From: Paractinoplanes abujensis
Lineage (GTDB): Bacteria > Actinomycetota > Actinomycetes > Mycobacteriales > Micromonosporaceae
Reading direction: 5' to 3'
NCBI RefSeq assembly: GCF_014204895.1
Contig: NZ_JACHMF010000001.1
Location: 1,550,001-1,614,000 of the forward strand
Length of the DNA: 64,000 nt
Position 1 is the stretch's first letter. Every line of letters starts with the position of its first letter. Positions 58,861-64,000 of this stretch are shown here, piece by piece. Made by a program: the position numbers and the translations under genes. The notes under the pieces were generated by a model. It made no database searches and was not told the DNA's origin. It saw nothing but the letters and a program-made list of their open reading frames with translations.

Positions 58861-59180
58861 TCTTGCGCAGCGTTGTGTGCGCGGGCGCAGCGCCGCGCGC
58901 TTGTGCCGCTGTCTGGGCGTTTGGTGCACCGTCTAGGCGTGGCGGCGGCGTCGAACGAGACTGGGCCTGTTGTTTGGGCGGTCCTGCCGTGGGTGAGGCT
59001 CGGAAGGCCTGGGCTGCCGGGGTCTGGCGGTGACTGTATTTACGCACCGCTGCTGCAGGTTTCCCATATGGCGGTTGTTCGAGTCCAGAATGGATGTTCA
59101 TGTTATGTGTCGGGTGGCCGACACGGAGGGATATTGAAAGGGGTCGAACGGTGGCAGCGTGGGTGTTCATCATCACCCGA

Positions 59181-59212
59181 ACGCCTTTGTTTCAGTGGAT
59201 GAAACAGTGCGT
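59181..59212. promoter_or_regulatory. Imperfect palindrome upstream of the YceI gene
   Basis: A perfect 6-bp inverted repeat GTTTCA-GTGGA-TGAAAC (59189-59205) lies within an outer ACGC...GCGT pair (59181-59212). The stretch 59040-59390 is noticeably richer in A+T than the rest of the window. A second 10-base palindrome GAATGCATTC is at 59374-59383, just before the YceI start. These are candidate operators; the regulator is unknown. Confidence 0.4.
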
Positions 59213-59416
59213 CACGGGAGCCTGAAAAATGTGACCCCGGTCGCCGGGTAAATCGGGTGATTACTGGCTTAATGTGACGGCCGTTCGGGCTTGTGAGCTG
59301 CGCGTCCGTACCGAGAGTGGCCGGGCGGTAAACCACAGCCCGTGTCTTGCGCCTAAGATCCTTTGAATTCGGAGAATGCATTCTGAGCTGACGTGCCCGA
59401 GGGATGGAGTGGAGCG

Positions 59417-60091
59417 ATGGTCGACCGGCCGATCCGGGAGTGGAACGGGCTGACCATTCCCGACCCGGGCGTGTACAAATTGGACGAGGCTCACAAACGG
59501 CTCGGTTTTCACGCCCAGCACATGATGGTGAGCCCGGTGCGGGGCGAATTCTCGCGGGGCAGCGCGACCATCTTCGTGGCCGAGGACCCAGCTCGTTCGT
59601 CGGTCACCGCGACCATCGACGCCACCAGCCTCAACACGCACAACCCGGATCGCGACACGCACCTGTCCAGTGCCGACTTCCTGGATGTGCAGAAGTATCC
59701 GACGCTCGAGTTTCGCAGCACCGGGGTCGAGTGGCAGGAGAACAACGACGCGATCTTCCTGTGGGCCCGGCTGCGCAACAACCCGCTGTCCCGCCGGCCC
59801 AGCGCCGCCTCCCTGCCGGCGGCCAAGCCGAGCGGCAAGTTCGTGGTGCACGGCCTGCTCACGATCAAGGACGTGACCCGCCCGGTCGACCTGAACGTCG
59901 AGTACGGCGGCGCCCGCCGCGACCCGTACGGGCGGGACATCTTCGGTTTCAGCGCGTGGGCCGAGTTCGAGCGCGAGGACTACGGCCTGGTCTGGAACGT
60001 GGTGCTGGAGAGCGGCGGCGTTCTGGTGGGCAAGACGGTACGCGTCGAGATCGCCGGTGAGGCCATCCTCGACACCCCGGCCGCCGCCTGA
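59417..60091 (+). CDS. YceI-family lipid-binding protein
   Basis: A 224-residue cytoplasmic-type YceI protein (no signal peptide). It has GVYKLDEAHKRLGFHAQHMM, SVTATIDATSLNTHNPDRDT, HLSSADFLDVQKYPTLEFRS, and VVHGLLTIKDVTRPVDLNVE, the standard lipocalin-like strands. The family binds isoprenoid chains in a hydrophobic tunnel. ATG 59417 follows GGAG; GTG 59393 is in frame but less likely. It is longer than the usual ~170-190 residues through an insert near residues 115-140. Confidence 0.9.
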   Translation: MVDRPIREWNGLTIPDPGVYKLDEAHKRLGFHAQHMMVSPVRGEFSRGSATIFVAEDPARSSVTATIDATSLNTHNPDRDTHLSSADFLDVQKYPTLEFRSTGVEWQENNDAIFLWARLRNNPLSRRPSAASLPAAKPSGKFVVHGLLTIKDVTRPVDLNVEYGGARRDPYGRDIFGFSAWAEFEREDYGLVWNVVLESGGVLVGKTVRVEIAGEAILDTPAAA

Positions 60092-60171
60092 GAGCCAAGG
60101 CCGTCCCGGTGAGCAGGGGCCGGGGCATTGCGCGCACGACGACACCGGGCCGGTGGGCGTCGGCTTCAGGC

Positions 60172-61125
60172 TCAGCGGGCTGCGGGTTCGCGGAAGCTGC
60201 GGCGGCAGCTTTGCGGGCTGGTGCCCACCACGCGCTTGAAACGGTCACGGAACGCCGTGGGGGAGCCGAAGCCGACCAGGCCGCCGATCCGGTCGACCGG
60301 GTGGGCGGTCGTCTCCAGCAGGTGCTGGGCCTGCCGGATCCGGGACAGGTGCAGCCACTGCAGCGGGGTCGTGCCGGTCTGTTCGCGGAAGCGGCGATTC
60401 AGCGTGCGGGTGCTCATGCCGGCCCGGGCCGCGATGTCGTCCAGGGTCACGTCGCGGCCGGCGCTCTCCGACAGCCAGCGCAGCAGGGGTTCGAGTTCGG
60501 AGCCGCGCGGGGCCGGGGGTTGTTCGGGCACGATGAACTGGGCCTGGCCGCCTTCGCGTTCGAGCGGCATCACCGACAGGCGGGCGGCCTGCGCGGCCAC
60601 CGCCGAGCCGTGGTCCCGGCGGACGAGGTGCAGGCACAGGTCGAGGCCGGCGGCCGCCCCGGCCGAGGTCAGGAACTGGCCTTCGTCGACGTAGAGCACC
60701 CCGGGGTCCAGTTCGACACGGGGGAACATCTCGGCGAAGTCGGCCGCCCCGACCCAGTGCGTGGTGGCCCGGCGGCCGTCGAGCAGGCCCGTGGCGGCCA
60801 GGATGAACGCGCCCGCGCAGACGGAAGCCATCCGGGTGCCGCGGGCGGCGGCAGTTCGCAGCGCGTCGGCGACCGCCGGGGTCATGCTGCGTACGGGGTC
60901 GTGGCAGCCGGGCAGGATGATCGTGTCGGCCGTTCCGAGCGCTTCCAGTCCGTGCGGCGTCTGCACGGTGAAGGCTCCGGCGCTCACCGACGGGGTGGGG
61001 GAGCACACCCGTACGTCGTAGGGCTGTGTGCCGTCGGCCAGGCGGACCCGGTCGAACACTTCGAGCGGCGTGGCCAGGTCGAACGCGACGACGTTGTCGA
61101 GGGCCAGAACAACGATGCGGTGCAT
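60172..61125 (-). CDS. GlxA-family AraC-type regulator (DJ-1/PfpI sensor domain)
   Basis: A 317-residue regulator. The N-terminal DJ-1/PfpI-like domain has RIVVLALDNVVAFDLATPLE and the nucleophile elbow MASVCAGAFILAATGLLDGR (Cys in AGAF context). The C-terminal AraC domain has two helix-turn-helix units (IAARAGMSTRTLNRRFREQT and IGGLVGFGSPTAFRDRFKRV). Members respond to small metabolites, as GbdR/ArgR do. It is convergent with the YceI gene and divergent from the DUF2269-like membrane protein pair, its likely target. Confidence 0.92.
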   Translation of the reverse strand: MHRIVVLALDNVVAFDLATPLEVFDRVRLADGTQPYDVRVCSPTPSVSAGAFTVQTPHGLEALGTADTIILPGCHDPVRSMTPAVADALRTAAARGTRMASVCAGAFILAATGLLDGRRATTHWVGAADFAEMFPRVELDPGVLYVDEGQFLTSAGAAAGLDLCLHLVRRDHGSAVAAQAARLSVMPLEREGGQAQFIVPEQPPAPRGSELEPLLRWLSESAGRDVTLDDIAARAGMSTRTLNRRFREQTGTTPLQWLHLSRIRQAQHLLETTAHPVDRIGGLVGFGSPTAFRDRFKRVVGTSPQSCRRSFREPAAR

Positions 61126-61205
61126 GCCCACCAGGGTATGGCCAGAATCCGTTGACCTATGGCATTCGCGCCACTGTTTTGGTGCCACGTCCGGCCATAC
61201 GGTCG

Positions 61206-61631
61206 GTGATCGTGACAAAAGTGCTGCTCTCCCTGCATGTCCTGGCCGCGATCGTGGCCATCGGCCCGGTCACCGTCGCGGCCAGCATGTTCCCCGCGGC
61301 CGTCCGCCGCGCTGATCTCGCCCAGATGCGCACGCTGCACCGGATCTGCCGGGTCTATGCCGTACTGGGGCTGGCCGTCCCGGTTTTCGGTTTCGCCACG
61401 GCGGCGTCGCTGGGCGTCCTCACCGACGCTTGGCTGCTCGTCTCGATCGCCTTGACCGCTGTTGCCGCTGTTGTGCTGGCCTACGCGATCCTTCCGGGCC
61501 AGGCTGCGGCCCTGACCGCGGAGGCTGTGCCGGCCCGCCGGCTCGGCATGGTGTCGGGGATCTTCAACCTGCTCTGGGCCACCGTCGTCGTGCTGATGAT
61601 CGTGCGGCCCGGCTCGACCACCGGGGCGTGA
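61206..61631 (+). CDS. DUF2269-like small membrane protein
   Basis: A 141-residue protein with four membrane helices (VLLSLHVLAAIVAIGPVTVA, RVYAVLGLAVPVFGFATAAS, AWLLVSIALTAVAAVVLAYA, SGIFNLLWATVVVLMIVRPG). The His in SLHVLAAI and the tetra-helical layout fit DUF2269/COG5528-type membrane proteins. Function unknown. The next gene starts inside its stop codon (GTGA). Confidence 0.75.
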   Translation: MIVTKVLLSLHVLAAIVAIGPVTVAASMFPAAVRRADLAQMRTLHRICRVYAVLGLAVPVFGFATAASLGVLTDAWLLVSIALTAVAAVVLAYAILPGQAAALTAEAVPARRLGMVSGIFNLLWATVVVLMIVRPGSTTGA

Positions 61632-61987
61632 CGGTGCTGCTGAGGACCGCCGCCCGCGTCGAACTGCTCTCGCTGCTCGTGCTGCTGGCCAACCTGGCCA
61701 CCGTGCACGTCGCCGGGGTGGCCACCCTGCTCGGCCCGCTGCACGGCTGCGCCTACCTGGTCGTGATCGGCGCGACCTTCGCCGCCACCGGACGCACGAG
61801 ACCACGCCTGCTCGCACTGATCCCCGGAATCGGAGGTGCCCTGGCCGCAAGGAGCGCCGCAAGGAACACCGCAACGAGCGCCGCCAGGAACGGCGCAGGG
61901 AACACCGCAACGAGCGCCGCCAGGAACGGCGCAGGGAACACCGCAACGAGCGCCGCCAGGAACGGCGCAGGGAACACACAGGTGTAA
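61628..61987 (+). CDS. Small membrane protein with a repeat-derived C-terminal tail
   Basis: A 119-residue protein. The first ~65 residues have two or three membrane helices (ARVELLSLLVLLANLATVHV, GPLHGCAYLVVIGATFAATG, ALIPGIGGALAAR), and the PLHGxxY pattern resembles DUF3817-type proteins. The last ~45 residues are made of 12-residue copies SAARNGAGNTAT from a 36-bp tandem repeat (61865-61978). The tail is hydrophilic and likely disordered. The GTG start overlaps the previous stop. Confidence 0.68.
   Translation: MTVLLRTAARVELLSLLVLLANLATVHVAGVATLLGPLHGCAYLVVIGATFAATGRTRPRLLALIPGIGGALAARSAARNTATSAARNGAGNTATSAARNGAGNTATSAARNGAGNTQV
61865..61978. repeat. 36-bp tandem repeat inside the membrane-protein gene
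   Basis: The word AACACCGCAACGAGCGCCGC starts at 61865, 61901 and 61937, and a partial fourth copy (AACACA) starts at 61973, exactly 36 bases apart. Copies are nearly identical, so the array is young. It keeps the reading frame and forms the protein's C-terminus. Confidence 0.88.
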
Positions 61988-62080
61988 CTCAGGCGGCGAT
62001 TCCTAAACGCGACCCGCGCAGTGTCGATGGGGACCACCATGGACCGGTGTGGTCCCTGCCGACCCCGAGAGTGAGGCCGC

Positions 62081-63589
62081 GTGGCGCTTGTGAACCGCGC
62101 GCTGCGCCGTGACCCATGGCTGCTGGGCCTGCTGGTCTGGACGGGTCTCACGTTTCTCGTGTTCACCGCCCTGGCCGGGGAAACCGTATGGCAGGTGCGG
62201 CTCTTCTGGCTGTTCCAGCCCGGCGCCGACCTGCTGCTGACGATCTTCTCGTGGCGGGTGGCCCGGCTCGCGACCGGCGCGATCAGGCGGTTCTGGCTGG
62301 TCCTGACGGTCACCGGCGCACTGTTCGCGATCGGCGACACCACCCAGTCCGTCCTGACGTTCCTGCCGGGGCAGTGGTCGACCAACGGCGGGAGTGTGCA
62401 GACCGTCTGCCTCGGCATCGGCATGACGGCTGTGGTGACGGCGATGCTCATCCATCCCCACCCGAACCGGACCGGCCGGGAACGGCTCGGCTTCTGGCTC
62501 GACTCGGCCACGGTGCTCGTCGCGGGGGCCGTCGTCGCGTGGTGCTCGCTGGTGACACCGGACGGCAACACCCGATCGGACATGCTCGCCGTGCTCGCGG
62601 CGACCGGCGTGGCCATCACGGCCTCGTTCGCCTCGGTCAAGATGATCCTGAGCGGCAACGCGCCCATGCACAAGGCGGCCGCGATGCCGATGATCGGCGC
62701 GGCCATGGTGATGAGCGTCGGCATGTTCCTCGCCCCGGCCGGCGGCGAGACGCACCCGGTGATTTACTTCGTGCGCTACCTGCCCACCGTGCTGCTGTGC
62801 GCCGGTCCGCGCGTGCAGCTGCTGCTCGCGAGCAGCGACCGCTCGGCGTTCGGTGAGCGCCGCCGCAAGCCGTACAGCCTTCTCCCGTACGGGGCGATGG
62901 TTGTCGCTTTCGGTGTGCTGGCGCTCGCGCTGCCCGGTGGGGTGAACGGGCGGCTGTGGGGTGTGGTGGCCGGGCTCGCGCTGATCTGCGCGCTGGTGGC
63001 CTGGCGGCAACTGGTCGCGTTCCACGACAACCAGGCCCTCATCTCGCGGCTGCGCGAGCACGAGAGCCGGCTGCGCCATCAGGCCCACTTCGACGGGCTG
63101 ACCGGGCTGGCCAACCGTGGGCACTTCAGCGAGCAGGTGGAGCAGGCGCTCGCCGTCACCCCCGCCTCGGTGTCGGTGCTGCTGGTCGACCTGGACGGTT
63201 TCAAGGCGGTCAACGACACGATGGGGCACGCAGCCGGCGACGCCCTGCTGATCGGGGTGGCCGACCGGTTGCGCGGGGCGATCCGGTCCGGTGACGTGGC
63301 CGCTCGTCTCGGTGGCGACGAGTTCGCTGTGCTGCTGCCGGGCTGCACCCCGGCCGAGGCCGACCAGACCGCCGTACGGATCCTGGCCGCGCTCACCGTC
63401 CCCGAGCAGATCGACGGCGTTCCCGTACGGGCGGCCGCCTCCATCGGCGTGGCTTCGGCCGCCCCCGGCGCGAACGTCAACTCGCTGCTGCGCGAGGCCG
63501 ACATCGCCATGTACGCCGCCAAGCACCGGGGCAAGGGCACGTGGCTGCGGCACGATCCGAGCATGCTGGCCACGCGCCCCGCCCGGTAG
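62081..63589 (+). CDS. Membrane-bound diguanylate cyclase (GGDEF)
   Basis: A 502-residue protein. About nine membrane helices (to ~residue 310) without a known sensor signature are followed by a short coiled linker (ALISRLREHESRLRHQAHFD) and a GGDEF domain: GLTGLANRGHFSEQVEQALA, SVLLVDLDGFKAVNDTMGHA, active site ARLGGDEFAVLLPGCTP at about residue 408, IAMYAAKHRGKGTW. It should make c-di-GMP. The GTG start at 62081 follows GAGTGAGG. Confidence 0.9.
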   Translation: MALVNRALRRDPWLLGLLVWTGLTFLVFTALAGETVWQVRLFWLFQPGADLLLTIFSWRVARLATGAIRRFWLVLTVTGALFAIGDTTQSVLTFLPGQWSTNGGSVQTVCLGIGMTAVVTAMLIHPHPNRTGRERLGFWLDSATVLVAGAVVAWCSLVTPDGNTRSDMLAVLAATGVAITASFASVKMILSGNAPMHKAAAMPMIGAAMVMSVGMFLAPAGGETHPVIYFVRYLPTVLLCAGPRVQLLLASSDRSAFGERRRKPYSLLPYGAMVVAFGVLALALPGGVNGRLWGVVAGLALICALVAWRQLVAFHDNQALISRLREHESRLRHQAHFDGLTGLANRGHFSEQVEQALAVTPASVSVLLVDLDGFKAVNDTMGHAAGDALLIGVADRLRGAIRSGDVAARLGGDEFAVLLPGCTPAEADQTAVRILAALTVPEQIDGVPVRAAASIGVASAAPGANVNSLLREADIAMYAAKHRGKGTWLRHDPSMLATRPAR

Positions 63590-63590
63590 C

Positions 63591-64000
63591 TCAGTCGAGC
63601 CAGATGTTGTCGTGCTCCAGGTAGAACTTCACCTTCTCGTCCTCGCTCATCTCGCCGAGGTGGGCCAGGCCCTCGAAGTAGGCCTCGCGCGGCGCCCCCG
63701 GGGAGAAGTGCAGCAGCATCGACGCGGGCTCGCCCGACTCGTTCTTGAAGGCGTGGATGCCGCCGATCGGCACGTGCACCCAGTCGCCGGGCTCGGTGTC
63801 GATCCACTTCTCGCCGGTGTAGATGCGAATGCTGCCGGTCAGCGTGTAGAACGACTCGGAGATCGAGCGGTGGAAATGCGGGTCCGGTCCGGTCACCCCC
63901 GGCCCGCACTCCCAGCGGTAGAGCCCGAACAGCCCGCCCGTCGAAGCCCCGCTCGACAGGTAGTGCACCTTCGTCCCGTTCGGATAGACCAGCTCGGGCG
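63591..64000 (-). CDS. Cupin-domain protein, 5' end outside window
   Basis: At least 136 residues; the frame is open to the window edge, so the start lies beyond base 64000. The cupin signature is GPDPHFHRSISESFYTLTGS (first motif with metal His/Glu) and PGDWVHVPIGGIHAFKNESG (second motif). The C-terminal part has FEGLAHLGEMSEDEKVKFYL. It is a small beta-barrel that may bind a metal or metabolite; no enzyme class can be assigned. It is convergent with the diguanylate cyclase gene, one base apart. Confidence 0.85.
   Translation of the reverse strand, partial: PELVYPNGTKVHYLSSGASTGGLFGLYRWECGPGVTGPDPHFHRSISESFYTLTGSIRIYTGEKWIDTEPGDWVHVPIGGIHAFKNESGEPASMLLHFSPGAPREAYFEGLAHLGEMSEDEKVKFYLEHDNIWLD

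Overview
This window looks like chromosomal DNA from a high-GC actinomycete, most likely a member of the Micromonosporaceae close to Actinoplanes. That placement is an inference. It rests on the very high GC, frequent GTG starts, GTGA/ATGA stop-start overlaps, an ergothioneine operon, a mycothiol-type DinB enzyme, an AA10 chitin/cellulose-active oxygenase, and many small regulators paired with enzymes. I saw no rRNA, tRNA, CRISPR array, phage or IS element.

Layout. 1-1158: end of a methionine importer (metI, metQ), then a decayed TPR-regulator scrap. 1.4-11.7 kb: MFS exporter, M56 peptidase, SGNH hydrolase, a broken O-methyltransferase, GrpB protein, methyltransferase, a membrane protein/XRE/dehydrogenase operon, and a dehydrogenase divergent from an HxlR regulator. 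11.8-20.5 kb: exported EEP phosphodiesterase, secreted lipase, serine hydrolase coupled to a TetR-C-like protein, methyltransferase, small exported protein, XRE membrane regulator, SRPBCC protein, and two fused gene remnants (MFS and beta-lactamase-like). 20.5-23.5 kb: a catabolic cluster of BKACE enzyme, mycothiol-dependent isomerase-like protein and PEP mutase/isocitrate lyase-like enzyme, divergent from an IclR regulator. 23.6-35.4 kb: ModA, LPMO, methyltransferase, diguanylate cyclase, SagB-like nitroreductase, HIT, G5/excalibur protein, DUF402, TolB-like propeller, P-loop kinase, TetR/hydrolase pair with two visible operators, MerR, and a dehalogenase remnant. 35.4-39.6 kb: egtABCD, each gene overlapping the next. 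39.9-48.9 kb: aminotransferase, PhoD phosphatase, lipid kinase, large multi-sensor histidine kinase, and a three-gene operon of ECF sigma factor, membrane protein with three ~47-residue repeats, and amidoligase. 48.9-64 kb: GGDEF-EAL protein, CDF metal exporter, a trio of pilin-like proteins carrying Ig-like and ricin-type lectin domains, NodS-like methyltransferase, luciferase-like oxidoreductase, a 1.4-kb repeat-rich gap, YceI protein, GlxA-type AraC regulator, two small membrane proteins, a second diguanylate cyclase and a partial cupin.

The most promising candidate for an undescribed system is 46417-48856: sigma factor, repeat membrane protein and amidoligase translated as one overlapping unit. 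Second is the pilin trio at 52386-56217, which has adhesin-like domains and no assembly genes beside it. A recurring theme is minisatellite DNA. Blocks lie in four intergenic regions, and two in-frame arrays (18 bp and 36 bp) lengthen real proteins. Several genes are remnants (1.2, 5.3-6.0, 19.6-20.5, 35.0-35.4 kb), so this looks like an accessory part of the chromosome where genes are being lost.
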